Source: Balanoglossus misakiensis (Eukaryota > Hemichordata). Taken from it: a DNA stretch of 64,000 nt. The notes under the pieces were generated by a model. The model saw only the letters and a program-made list of their open reading frames with translations, was not told the origin of the DNA and searched no databases. The DNA lies in the NCBI GenBank assembly GCA_040954595.2, contig CM082588.2, forward strand, positions 3,224,001 to 3,288,000, written 5' to 3'. Made by a program: the position numbers and the translations under genes. Positions 1 to 12,895 of the stretch are shown here, piece by piece. The first letter of the stretch is position 1, and every line of letters starts with the position of its first letter.

Positions 1-264
1 AAATTCCATTATCGAGAAAGAATAACATTAAACATTATAAATTGCACAAATCCATATTTAGGAAGGTCGATTATAAATTCAAGAGACGGCGAATATTGCA
101 TTTATGAGATGACCATATATATTCAGTGTAATTCGGTTAATGAACTAAAACTTGTTTCAATTTAAAGTTATATAGCATTTCGGTCGTTTCATAGGGTACT
201 GTCAGGCTACAAACTTTGTCAACCCCCTTAGACTTACCCCAGTTAGTCATGGTTTGTGTCTGTG

Positions 265-341
265 TAGTCGATGATGATGATGGTGATGGTGACGATGACG
301 ATGGTGACGGTGACGGTGACGATGGTGATGGTGACGGATGA
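265..341. repeat. Imperfect trinucleotide/hexanucleotide tract (GAT/GGTGAC)
   Basis: About 75 bp of mixed GAT, GGT and GAC triplets. The tract keeps two overlapping minus-strand frames open, producing artificial Ser/Pro or Thr/Ile-rich peptides. I see no supported gene here. Confidence 0.8.
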
Positions 342-1540
342 TAATTTTGTATATGATTGACTCCAAATCGAGAATTCGAAAAATTGAAATTGCTCACAGA
401 GTCCAGACCAGCTAGGTAGATTCCTAATTCCCAAGGCGATGTGGAGTGACGTGCTCCTCCCAGGCACTGTTGAGAAGTGTTCCTCGTGGTTTTTGTGAGA
501 AGACCTTTTATATAGGTGACCATCTGGTTATTACTAATATTTAAATGAACTAGTTGAAAAGACATGGCCTTTTGTTATGCAAAGAAAAAGCTACCCCTCT
601 CTCGACCAAGCAACTAAACAGGGTGTGTCGTAACAGTTTCTTTCTATAAAGTGTTAATGCACACTGTTATGTTGGCACCGCCTAACGTGATTTCGTCGAT
701 TTGGGACCACTGCGGTGGCCAGCCTGCGTCGCCAGTGTGCTAATCACTTCGCGCATAAACACTGCGCAATATGTCTCCATATAGCTGTTGCCTGCTGCCC
801 TGTCATTAACACCTACACGTTTACATTCAGTGCTACGTATGCAGGGAACATTAGCAAATATGCGGTCTCTACGGTGGGCCGGACTTGTCTTAGAAGATGT
901 GTTTCCAAGCTTTTAGCCGCCAAGCAATCCGTCCCTTCGTTAGTTTATTATAAAATCGGGTTTTGATGTCACGGTACAAAATGTACATCCATATGACGCG
1001 CACGGACCCGTGAGGATTAAATTATGTAACAGGTTGTCAAAATGTCCAGCAGTCATCAAAATATACAAATCCCCAAGAGAAAAGTGTTCATGTATTTATT
1101 TATCCCACAGAACAGGGTAACATATTTGTTATCGTAGGTAAGGCAGTACACGACCACTCAGCGTTTGGCGCAGAGTGAGCTCTTGGTATTGCTACCAACG
1201 AAAGATCTCGGTCGCCTTATCAATATTCTCGTCACACTTACTGGCAATTTCCGGACAGAAGTGGCGCGGCGCCAATCAGGAAAATCATCACCCAGGATTC
1301 AAATTCGAATCATTTTTAGAGATCATGAACGTGGGTGATATCAAGAACTGCGCGGGGTGAGAATGATGACTTTGAGAACGCCGCTAATTTCAACCGCAGA
1401 TCGTTAGTACCGATAAACAATAACTCTATCGAGTGAGGCTGGGTGGAGAACTTAGAAAACAGCGAAACTGCACGCGAATACCGTCATCTTCGCCTAACAT
1501 ATCAGCTCCGTGACAAGATACCAACTTACGCCCCACTTTT

Positions 1541-1786
1541 TTAATCGAGTAAACGTGACACATCACGATTCCATGAAAACAAAAACCGTTTCCGAGTTGA
1601 TGCTATTTCCCCTCGAAGTAGTTTGACAGCTTCACTGGGCTCGAAATAAAAGGTTTCGCCAAACTTGTACATACTTGTGACTGGCGCATTGATTCGAACA
1701 GACACCCCGTGCTGCATTAATAATGTAAAGTCAGGTGTCTCATCTAGTTCTTTTCCAGATGAAAAAGGGGCAGCGTGATCTTTCAT
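1541..1786 (-). CDS. Unrecognised small open frame (81 codons)
   Basis: The frame begins at an ATG at 1786 and ends in a stop at 1541. The peptide has a balanced, protein-like composition: an acidic N-terminal half, then hydrophobic and basic segments. It is not built from simple repeats. I recognise no family. There is no neighbouring exon with matching splice phase and no clear promoter, so it may be a chance frame or a decayed exon fragment. Confidence 0.12.
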   Translation of the reverse strand: MKDHAAPFSSGKELDETPDFTLLMQHGVSVRINAPVTSMYKFGETFYFEPSEAVKLLRGEIASTRKRFLFSWNRDVSRLLD

Positions 1787-3227
1787 ATTGAAAATAATAA
1801 GATTATATTGCAAGCGTACTTTTCCAAGGTTGCAATATAATTCAAGAACGGCATACTCACAGCATGCGGGCCGGAGAAATTGTCATTTCGAGAGATGCAA
1901 AATGCAACTTGTATTCCGTGACAGATACTTTTACAAGTGCGTGCCCTATAAAAGTCACGTGACCGCTTATCGTCGATTTACTGATCACAACTCTATTGTC
2001 AAACTCATCACTGAGTCATCTTCCCAAGTATCACCACTGGAAACTCCTTAATGAAAACCCCCGTTGCGACCTGCCGGTTAAAGCCGTTTCATTATTGACC
2101 GAACGACTATTCCGTAATGAACTCGGCAGTCCGTCCGATGTGTAGAGTGTGTTTTTTGATAATTCGCGGCGTAATTGTGTTATCGTAAAACATTGAAGGA
2201 ATCAGCGAAGCGTGATATAGTGACAGAGCCGGTCTGTTTTGTTAGAGAGAAAAAATGGCACGAGGTGTGCCAACAATCACACTTGACTGCACAGAATCTT
2301 CTTCACCGTGACAGTGTGTGTTTTTCTGCCTTCGGGCAGATTGAGAACTCGCGATTAATTTCAGGTGGACTGTTTATTTAACTGGTTAACTGTGGGGGAA
2401 TTTCCATCGCGGCGTTGAAATCAGGGAATTTCACACCACGCTCGTCTGCCAACCAAAGAAATCGTACCAGTTCAGAAGCTATAGGCTGGGCGGGGGTTTA
2501 AGCGATAGATTACAAAACAAAACAGTCGCGGTGTTAAAACACGGTCACGCTCCGTCAAAGACATCATCCGAGCGGGAAAAGCAAATGAAAACAAATGGGT
2601 CACACGAACCCAGGAGACACTGTACATTGTAAACGCCTACAGTGGTGCTGATGTGAAAACGCTTTAACGCCGACTGAGATGTGTGTCAACATGTAATTGG
2701 TTGGTCGGAGGTTTAATCCAATGTCTCCAAAGGAAAAGAAACGCATCTCACTAGGGTTCTCAGCTAAAAGGTACTCTGGCACAAGCGGATTACCTGGTCT
2801 TGTATGGCCTATATAAAACTCATTCCACGTGGCAATGCATTGATAACGCGACTTATCGATTATGATACATGTTTACACAGATATTTATTCTAACGTTCCA
2901 CAAATAATTCGAAATGTACTCCTGTCCACACATGGCTGACTAAACCCCTTTGCGCACGAGTGAGCCGTTGAGGAACAAGGAAAAGGTTCTCTTTAGCCCC
3001 ACGACTTCATTACACAGTGTGTCATTCCTGTTCCCAACTGGTTAGTCCGTTGACAAAAGAAAATTACTAATCCGGTGGATAAAAACAAACAGCCGGTGGA
3101 TTAATCGTGCTTTCATTTGCTCACCATCAGATTAGTGGTATCATGTTGAGCACGGATTGGTTAGAAAAGTTATATTTTCTTGCTGTGGTATTCATGCTAA
3201 CTCAACAAATAATACATATAATTTAAC

Positions 3228-3228
<1 letters not shown>

Positions 3229-3304
<76 letters not shown>
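3229..3304. repeat. (GAT)n microsatellite
   Basis: About 25 uninterrupted GAT units in non-coding sequence. Confidence 0.95.
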
Positions 3305-4060
3305 TCATCTATATTTAGGGATACGTACTATACACCATTGCATACACCTGCATTTAGGAGTGGGAGCATACACGTGATGATCGGTAATTTGTAATTTTGC
3401 AGTAGGCATTACTCACGTCAAGTGATAAGAAAATAACGTCGGCTTGCAATTGCATGCATCAGGGATTTGCTTTTCGGGGAATATATTTCTGAAAAGCGAT
3501 AGAAACGATTTGCCAGATAGAATGATGGCGCGAGTTTTTTTCTTCTGTTGAGACATGTTATGCTTTAATTTTCCGATGTCTGGAAAACAGTTACGTCTCT
3601 GATCTATAATCCAGGGAAAATTGAAAACATGTTTTGACAAAAGCCATCGGCGTGAGAGATGTGAGTGGGCGTTTCCATTGGAAATCATTTAGTCGAATTC
3701 TTGACAAGTACCCTAATTATCCAGAGATAAAACTGCGCAGCGGTAATCGATTTGAACTGGGTCTCGGGATGACTCAAAAACATGTCACAGAAAACTAGAC
3801 AGCGTCGCTTCTTGTCTATAGATGTGATATCTGAATGTCAATGGAAGGGTGATCAGCTTATGTCTCTCCATAGAGATAAATAGTGCACGAGGCCGCACGT
3901 CGCTTATGTGTAACAATAGCGTTATCTGTAACTAACATCCTTATTAGGCCGTCTGGAGAAGTTGGCAACCGGGGGAGGGGCGTCTTAGGCGATCAGAGAA
4001 AAGCTCCTTACGATGCTATGTGATAGAGGACTTTCGTTAACATATTAACTCAGAACCCGT

Positions 4061-4120
4061 AATCAATCAATCAATCAATCGATCAATCAGTCAATCAATC
4101 AATCAGTCAGTCAATCAATG
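4061..4120. repeat. (AATC)n microsatellite, imperfect
   Basis: Tandem AATC/CAAT tetramers with a few substitutions (GATC, AGTC). The tract lies directly left of the fold-back element. Confidence 0.9.
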
Positions 4121-4158
4121 AACCGAATAGCCTACCTGTCTGCCTGCCTGCCTATCTT

Positions 4159-4563
4159 CTAGTCTCGGTTACCAGGACTCCTCTGTTTCTTCCGCTCCGC
4201 TCCAGAAAGAGAAGGTCTGGGGCAAATAATATACAAAACTCTCCGGATCTCCGAGCAAAGATGGCCGACTCGAAGCAAACGCGATGCATGATGGGTGCAG
4301 CCTCGTACAAAAACATGCTGAAAAGTGCTGGACCTGCAGAAACTATCCACAAATTGAAGAGAGAGAGAGAGAGAAAGAAGTTTGGTAAATAGTTTACTAA
4401 TATCGTTACAACATAATGTCAAATGTCATAAATGTCGACCATCATGCAAAGCTTTTGCCTCGAGTCGGCCATCTTTGCTCGAAGAGTTTTCTATAGTATT
4501 TGTCCCAGACCCTCTTCTGGAGCGGAGCGGAAGAAACAGAAGATTCTGGGTAACCGAGACTAG
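4159..4563. mobile_element. Fold-back (long terminal inverted repeat) element, MITE-like
   Basis: The left arm (4159-4294) and right arm (4439-4563) are reverse complements over about 130 bp with scattered mismatches and small indels. Outer ends read CTAGTCTCGGTTACC on the left and its complement GGTAACCGAGACTAG on the right. Inner arm ends read GCATGATGG and CCATCATGC. The 144-bp spacer has no coding potential. A 10-bp direct repeat, TAGCCTACCT, occurs at 4128-4137 and 4561-4570; it could be a target-site duplication, but the surrounding CCTG/CTGT repeats make this uncertain. No transposase is encoded, so it would be non-autonomous. The superfamily is not assigned. Confidence 0.7.
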
Positions 4564-4570
4564 CCTACCT

Positions 4571-4625
4571 ACTTGCCTGTCTGCCTGTCTGTCTGTCTGT
4601 ATGTACGTGTGTGTGTCTGTTTGTC
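4571..4625. repeat. CTGT/CTGC microsatellite, degenerate
   Basis: Tandem CTGT and CTGC tetramers grading into TGTG, directly right of the fold-back element. A similar CCTG tract (4131-4152) borders its left side. Confidence 0.75.
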
Positions 4626-7600
4626 TACACCCAGAGGAAGAGACAGGGACGTCAACTTCAAAAAGCGCTGCGCATATAAACAGACTGTGGTGAAAACTAT
4701 ACTTCAATAAAGATCATGAGGTTTCGAAAATCTACGATTGACGTTGTCACACCACATCTCAAGCATGCATGCGCACCAGGCGTTGCACTTGATGAAAATT
4801 TCCAATCGCTTCAAAAGTACATTGCGTTTCGAACCTTGGCCTGCCCCTGCGTTTTGGCTCAGCATATTGCCTGCATCTGCGCTAGATTAGAGATGTCTAT
4901 CTAGTAGTGTCACAAATTAAACCATGTATATAGCTGCTGCCGAAAAAAGGCTCGTTTAACCTAGATTACCATCCCTGGCAGCTGCGGTTTTGCTACCAAA
5001 ACGGGTAATAGCTTCAATCAGCCAAACGAGGCGACAATGACGCGGCGAACACTCTCGTTACGCCGCTAACCTTTCTTATCAGCGCCGCGGCCATGAGAGA
5101 TTGGGGCCGAGGGTCAATCGTGCCAGTTCAATACTGATTTTAGCAAGAGATGTGGTTTGCATCACAATGGGAAACGGGAGAATCTATTGATGATAACGTT
5201 TAGCGCAAGTGCGAACACCAGAGTTGGTGCAAATATTTAAATACCGAGATATTTGATGATATCTCGTCCTATGGTCTACCTGAAGATTAATGAACAAATG
5301 TGAATGAAAGTGGACCGGGCTCCAATTGAATAAGTACCCCTCGGACCGTATAAATTACGATTTCCTGTTTTATGATACTGATATTAATTTGTAAGGGTGG
5401 AGTTTTAATGAACCATAGTCATCGAGCTACACAATGTTCGTGACAAGCTATTTTCAAACCAAAATTATCGGGAATGCTTTGAGTGTGTCTTTCTGGGTCT
5501 TCAATAAAATATGTTAGCTAGAATACAGATAATTAAGAAGACTCGATTCGGCATTTTTGAAAGACAACTATACCTGTAGTTGTAACTGCACTCAAATCAA
5601 CTTCCGTACACCATGTTCAACGCACCGGATATCTTTTGACGCAAATGTCCGCACTTACAGCACGCCCACCACCCACTAGTGCAAGCTGTTATTTTTAGAT
5701 TCCGAACTAATTGGTGATTACTCGGCTTTGTAAGCCGTGCTTTTACTTACATACGTCATGAAATATCTGTAAATTTGGCGGTCTTTCAATGCATTTGTTC
5801 TCGAGTTACAGTTAAGAAACATCAAAGCGCAATATCCTCGTCAAATCCGTCTATCAGGAGACTCCCTTTTTCTGGAGCAAGTGTCATGAGAGAATGGTCA
5901 ACTTTTTCCGGAGTAAGCAAAAGGAATACGGGTGGCAAACGGATGACTTTTAAACTTTTATTATAACCGGCGCGTGCTTGGATTACCGAAAGCCTTTAGT
6001 ACGATGACACGACTGTCTCCCTTGGGTTTGTGCCTAGAACACCTTAAGGTCTCGAAGTTGGGTAGATCATGTAAATTTACCGATGTAATCAGTATTTTCG
6101 CTCTCTGCTGGACGCGACGTCTGGCTTTCGTGAACAAAGCTATGCTCACTATGACGTGCGACTAAAAGCTGCACTATCGCACGTATATGTTAAGGTTTTG
6201 ATCGTGTTACCATTCACATCAGCACGCCTACATACACTGGGATGTCAATGTTTGCTCAGAATAACCCCATTTGCGGCATTAAGGCAAACCTCCAGTGTCG
6301 TGAAGTGAAAAGTTCAGTCGACACCCAACGATCGCGAAATTCTGCGTTAATGCTCGCCCTGCTGAAGAGTTTGTTACTTGTCTCTTTGGATTAATAGAGT
6401 AACGCCATTAGGATGCGTTTCAGAGAGACGAGATCATATTAGTCAGTCAATACACAGGCACGGGCAAAGGTGGGAAGTTGTGATACAGATGGTTTGACGC
6501 AAGGTCTGCTAACATTAAGGACATTATAAAACACCTACATATGATAAAAATGACACCGTTAACGTGCAAAGTTTTTCCCCATGTAAGCTTCTCGTCATAT
6601 TACTTACATGGGACTTGTGTTGTCAACGCCTTTGCCATTTCAAGGCTTATATAAATCCACATTTCGTTCTTATGATCGGATTACATCTATATTATTTATC
6701 GCCGGGTAACAACGGTGATGGGATATTTTTTCCAATAAAAAAATCATGGAATCATGCAGTAAGTTGTCCCTTGCATGAAATATATATAATACATGTAAGT
6801 ATACTTCCGCAAGAACGTTTTAAACACAGACGGGGTTCAACAAGACGGCATACAGCGGGGTGAGTTACTGTTCATCAACCAATGAAAAGATAGCGAGGTA
6901 TCCGGAAAAAAATCTCTGAAAATTTAGTTTTCTGTTGAACGTGTAGGATATGTTCTCATCAAAGGAACCGCTTGTGTGAAATATTATCTCTCTCGTTATA
7001 CCGATATCAGCGGTATCTACTGAACTTGTTTATAGGCCATTTGTCATCCATTATTATACCAACAGTACATGCACAACTGTGATACTACCAAAGATTTCAA
7101 AATTTCAGTCTCTCGTGTGCGTACTTCATTAATAGAGAATTGTTGACGAATTACCCATTCCGTTATGTAAATAACGTAGTTATTGTACACAATATATCTT
7201 AATTAAAACAAACCCAAAACGTACAACAATACACTGGATTCGAAGTCAATTCAAATGTTTAGGAACGTCACTAATATTTTGGCAATTAAAAAAAAATAAA
7301 AGACAACGGGACAACGGGGAGAGAAGAAAACATCTCGCTGCTTGGAGCACCTGAATGTTATTTCACTCAAAAAAATAATTTCGCTGCAATTAAAATCACA
7401 AACCTTGCCTCGTAATTGTTCGCGGTTCAATGCATGATTTAATACCGCCAATTTATATACACAAAGCGTACTTAATCTAGAAATTGGCATGTTCAATATC
7501 AGCAATCACAAGACCACATATCGAGTTGACAGGCAGAGCATTTACGTATTGCAAAAGAAAAATAAAACTTTGAATATTAAACCGTGTTGATAATTACTTG

Positions 7601-7949
7601 CACGGTGTTTGCTCAAACGAATCGTTCACTAACACGAACATACGTTTAAGGGAAATCGGTCTCTTTGGCACTATCTTTAAAGTCAGAAATTTGAAAAAAA
7701 ATAGTATCCACCCAAAATGTCTTACTTAACTCCAATCTGTGTCAATCCCGTCTTTTGACGCGCATTATCTACTAAGCATTTAATGAAAACGAACTGAAAC
7801 GTATATGGTGTCATTTCCAGCTGTTTTTGGCCCAATCCAGATAATGGCTCTCGGATAGAATATTTCCTTGCAATTCGTCCCGGGTACATGATGTTGCTAA
7901 GATGCGAGGCATAGGAAGTCAATGGCGTATGAGTACCCATCCCAATACG

Positions 7950-7951
7950 AC

Positions 7952-8041
<90 letters not shown>
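7950..8041. repeat. (GAT)n microsatellite
   Basis: About 30 near-perfect GAT units, directly left of the diverged tandem duplication at 8.07-8.5 kb. Confidence 0.95.
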
Positions 8042-8159
8042 GCTATCGACAGAATCCTCGGTTTGTTCTAAAGGATTATGAGTGTCGAGTATTCCTCGAT
8101 TTTAGGAGATTTTCTCACGTACAGCGAGTGACTCAAGTCATTAATTGTGCTGACTGGCA

Positions 8160-8500
8160 CCGCGTCGTAAAATCGATGGATAGCCTCGAACAACATATAT
8201 AGACGACACTTTTCACGGGCGTCGCAAAGCTCTTCGTCACGCAAAATTCTCCATCGGAAATCCGCAAGGGTGTACCTTTGGCCTTGGAGTTCTGTTGTCT
8301 GATTTACGGTGAAGTGGATAAGTATACTAAATGGGGCTAAATCGCTTATCTTGATGGGAAATCGTCGCCTCATAAAATCGATTGATTGCCTCTAAGAAAT
8401 AACTGAAAAACAACAGACATACTTTCCAAGAGTTATGCAAAACTCGTCACGCACATTCGACAAGAAATCGTGCAGTGTGTCTCTGTGATAGATCTCGACC
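8160..8500 (-). repeat. Diverged tandem duplication, about 205-210 bp period
   Basis: Two segments (from about 8160 and about 8364) share collinear blocks: TAAAATCGAT followed by GATNGCCTC at 8168 and 8373, then CGTCACGCA at 8235 and 8445. The minus strand is open across one copy (8068-8373, 101 codons). The translated copies share spaced residues (for example FEAI-RFYDA against LEAI-DFMRR). This suggests decayed coding repeats or a duplicated non-coding module. The second copy carries a stop in that frame. Confidence 0.45.
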
Positions 8501-8512
8501 TAAAGGTTCACA

Positions 8513-8524
8513 CCCCCCCCCCCC
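8513..8524. repeat. Poly-C run
   Basis: Twelve consecutive C residues. Similar runs occur at about 14012-14029, 30697-30712 and 33971-33982. Confidence 0.9.
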
Positions 8525-11500
8525 GGGTTTTGCATTAGCTCTTGATGGCGCATTGAGTATCTATGTGGTACAAAACCTTTGTTTTCCATTGAAATCCTTA
8601 TCAAGTTGAATCCATTTGCTTCTTAATATAGATACAGTCGACGAAGAAAGTGCGACTTTTAAAAATATCAAACGTCAAATGTCTCTCAAGTGATGCTTGC
8701 GTGAGAAAGAATCATGAAGCCTCGGGACCTTCAGGAAACAGTCTTCACATTGGCGTCACAAATGTACAGGTGAAATGACGAGTAGAAAAAACACGAGGCT
8801 TCGGTTCCTACTTCTCGAATGCCAAAGCAAAGTATACATACACATAGCAGAACAACAAGTAAGAACAACATGTATGTATGTACTATGTAACTCATTCTGC
8901 TTATCCACAACTAAGAAAATGTTGATGAAAAGCTGAATAGTGCAAGTTTAGTCAAATTTCCTGCATCCAAATACACGAGAGTCGAAACGAAGAGCAAGCC
9001 GAAATTACAGCCGCTTTCCAATTATATGTCATCCGGTCACATGTTGCAACCAATACGGCGTACTTGTACATGAACAGCAGGCAGCGAAAGCTTGTTCCCT
9101 TTGTCACACGAAGAACCAATGAAGCGAAAGATAATGTATCTATTAGCTACGCATCACAGCAGAAATACGTTGCCACTAATGAAAATTGTCACAGAGTGGC
9201 ACCCCGCCGCGTCATAGCAACGACCAGAACGATTAGACGCACTAACACAACTGTCTTTCCAAGGTTCCACTCGCAAGTCACTCTTTGAGATCTCACTACA
9301 TGCTTATGCCAATGAGTCTTCTCTCAGTAACTGCAAATATTCATATCAGAAAATTAAACCCGCCGGCATACTCTATACACACCGTTTTCCCGAAGGGAGG
9401 TGTAGAAGGACACGCTGTTGTCCTGGCCCGTTGCCAACAGAAATATCGGGTAAAGCTTCTATTCACAACAAAATCATATATATCTGCAGAATTTCAAAGT
9501 GTTTTCAGAAAGCACATATATTCAGTACATCAATGTACACGTGCGATGGAAATACACAGAAATGGGGCGTGGACACCAAGCTGACATATTTCTCACCGGC
9601 GCATGTTTTACATGTACATGTATATATGCCTGGCCAGCTTTCTGCTATTTATCACTCAGTCTCCCAACACACACTATCCATATCCATCATGGATTAATTT
9701 CAAGAAAAATGCCAACAATTATTTGAGCACACGGTGATAAAACCATAAATATTTGTGTAGGTAAGTGCTAAAAGCGTCATCATATTTAATTTGCCGTGTG
9801 TGTTTCATTGTCGGACGAGATCAAACATATTGCCAATCCGGTGTTGCTTGCCATCTTCAATATCCATTTAAAGCGAACCCAGTAATAATGTTTACCCCAT
9901 TACACGTCGCGTAAAATTTACATTGCAGTGGTTATTCTTCAAGATAAATAATATGTTCAGTAAAATCCGTCGAATTGATCACGTTTGATAAGCATATCAG
10001 AATGATTGAGATAATTCTCAGGTTTTGTATGTCAACTAGTACATGTACACAGAAACCTTCAAATTGATAAGAAGCATATTGACAGACGAGCTTTAATACA
10101 TACTGGACGTTATGTCAATGGGCCTGACCCGTCTTACAGGGTTTGCCTTCCACAACTGGGTTTCTCAATGGAATCTGGATTCAAAGTCATTTCACTTCCG
10201 CAGATATGATTATATGCAGCGTTAAATTCCCTTTCACTTTGTTCGCTCTGTCACAAAGGCGAGAAACACACAGCTGTTTGAAGCATTGTATGTGGGTTAG
10301 AGCAGTTTTGAAAACACGCTTGATCCAAAGTGTGACACATTTACACATGTTATTCAACTCTGGGGATAGGCCACTGGGAAAGTATTTCCACAATTTCCAG
10401 GTTATAGGTCAAAATTTGACGTGTTTTTTTATGGGAAAGCTAATAACCAGGAAATCTGTTGACAATGTGATGCCACTTAACGCCAAAATACCACGAAGGC
10501 CAAAGTCATTTAAATCCAATTATTCGGGCTAAATTTACAGGTGTTAGCCTTTTTCGAAAACATGAAGACAACCAGTACCAAATGTACTCTCCTGGTGTAA
10601 AAAACAGTCCATGCATTCCATAAAGCCTTATTTTGAGACAAGGGAAACACACAGAGTCTGAAACAAAATGATGAAACAGAACAGCTGTGCTCCGTTCTCC
10701 CAATGCATTGCTTTAATCGCCCCAGTGTTTGATAACCCTGACATGGCCAGTGCCAACCATACGACATCCGTTATGTAACGGTCGCCGTGTTCTTGCAACA
10801 GTTGCTGGTTGAATAACGACCACCGTCATAGAAGATTAGCGAACGCCACTTCGACGGTTTTCTGACATTTAACACGTGTGATGCATTAATTAACAAATAT
10901 AACCCCAGGGTTATGATGACCTAGCAATTTTCATGTGTTGACGACACGGGTTAAGAAATTGTTATTTTTTGGTTACAGTATTATTAATCACAGTACTATA
11001 ATATCATCAGTTTGTTTCTTATTCAAAGCCAATTTGTCCCAATAAATCGTGCAGTAGACCGTACTGGTATTTTCGCTGGTCTGAAATTAAGGGCGCGTTC
11101 AGATATTGCGGCCGGGTGGGCCAGCAAATGCTGATGTGTATAATCGTTCTGTTTTGATGCACGTTCATATCTATGATGTATAGAAAATGGTTCCCTAAAT
11201 ACATTTGTTAACAAAATTTGCACATGTGGACATGTTTCACCATGATCACTCCAGACACTGCGCAAATGAGCGAGTATACCACTCACTGCTATTCAGCCCT
11301 TGGGTTTTTCTGTCATGGTTGCAGTAGACACGTACATGTAAACAAACTGTCAATATCAGTGCGATTTTCTTCGTGTGTATTTTAACATGATACTTTCATT
11401 GGGGATATTATTTTAAAACAAGCCGTGACGTTTTGATCGGTGCCTAAAGATAGGCTGGCGAGAATTCCATGGTCTGCTAAAGCCCAGTGGTATATACCAT

Positions 11501-12498
11501 TTCGTGTGAGATGAGACAACTGTTATGTACATGACGTGTGAGTGGTCATCTATAGATTCCTGAACATTGGGATATACACGTAAGAGTTCACACAGTGGAG
11601 CCCTGAACATTGGAACTTGCAGCAAATCACTTGTTGGTAAATTATGGTGTCCTCGCTGGTTGAGAGAGTAACTCATGCAATACAACAGAGAGAGTGGTTT
11701 GCTGATCAAAGATTTCGTTGAGATGAAAGGATATATATTTATAAATTTACACTGCATCACGAGGATAACACAAAGCCAGCCGGATTAAGTTGCTTTCTTG
11801 TGATAGCCTTTTAATGGAAGTTGAACAGGGAATGCAATCGACAAGAGACTTTCTCGGCGTATTTTCTGGCTTAGGGCCTGAAGGAATTCGAGATAGTGTT
11901 GCAATTCGTGACGGTCGGGCTATTTATCCGTGATAGAAAAATTGACACAATGGGTATTGGCTGATAAGGGTATATTTAGATACGACAGAGCAGAGAAAGA
12001 AAGCTGAATACTTTGCAGAAACCATCTTGAAGGCCGATGCGAGGCATACGTGCGCACCATTGACATTCTAACCACCCACGAACTCCTGAACCAGATCTCG
12101 GAGTTCAAAAGTCAATCGCCGATTTTAGACGCCTACTTTGTTTTAGCTGAGAACCCTAATTGGGATGTATTAGAGTGACTGAGGGTCCAATTGAGGTACC
12201 CTTCTCCAGTCTCGTAGATTATCTGTAACAGAGTCGACGACGCGACGGACATTAATCGTGTGAGAAACAACCGGGTTTTCGCAATCTCTTCCTCTCGGGA
12301 TGAACTAGTTTCCATTCGGAAGAACTCCCGTCCGCGTCTATTTCCTTTCCAGGCATTTCAACTCACCACCGTAGTCTTTTCGCCGGAAAGGGAAAAATAC
12401 AGTCAATTATTCGCTACGAGCGATCAATAATTAATAGGCGATATTCTGAGAGGTGAATTCGGATGTTGACGATGTGACCAGCCGAAAACTGCACGGTC

Positions 12499-12590
12499 GC
12501 GTAACACCAGTGGCCACTGCACGCGTAACACCAGTGGCCACTGCACGCGTAACACCAGTGGCCACTGCACGCGTAACACCAGTGGCCACG
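12499..12590. repeat. 24-bp minisatellite, 3.8 copies, palindromic unit
   Basis: The unit starting GCGTAACACC repeats at 12499, 12523, 12547 and 12571, essentially without mismatch. Each unit contains the perfect 12-bp palindrome CAGTGGCCACTG and a second small palindrome, ACGCGT, at the junction. Because 24 is divisible by 3, several frames stay open and give artificial repeat peptides. Confidence 0.95.
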
Positions 12591-12881
12591 TATCACTGCC
12601 CATCCATGCATATATGTACATGTAGCACAATGAAGAAGTTGCAATAATTACTCAAAATGACATGTACGTCTACGGGAAACACACGACAGGTTAATCGTGG
12701 CATTTACTTTGCTGGCGCATTTTCATCCGTTCATCAATCAGCGATTGGCCAAACCTGCATGAAATTACCATGTATACTTTCCGATTGGAAACACTAAAAA
12801 AAAACACGCATCTCAATCAAAAACGAAAGCCGCTACATTTTCACACTTCAGTGACGCGTTGTTCGCAGCGACGAAGGCGCT

Positions 12882-12895
12882 GTCGCTATGGCAAC
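12882..12895. promoter_or_regulatory. RFX X-box-like motif
   Basis: GTCGCTATGGCAAC fits the RFX X-box layout (GTNRCC-type and GGYAAC-type half-sites with a 2-nt spacer). It lies in a locally GC-richer stretch that also carries a perfect CRE (TGACGTCA, 13188-13195). No gene was found nearby to assign it to. Confidence 0.3.

Noticed and set aside
12414-12647. Repeat peptides (8-residue period) across the 12.5-kb minisatellite
   Set aside because: A 24-bp unit divisible by 3 keeps several frames open on both strands; all are short and without context.
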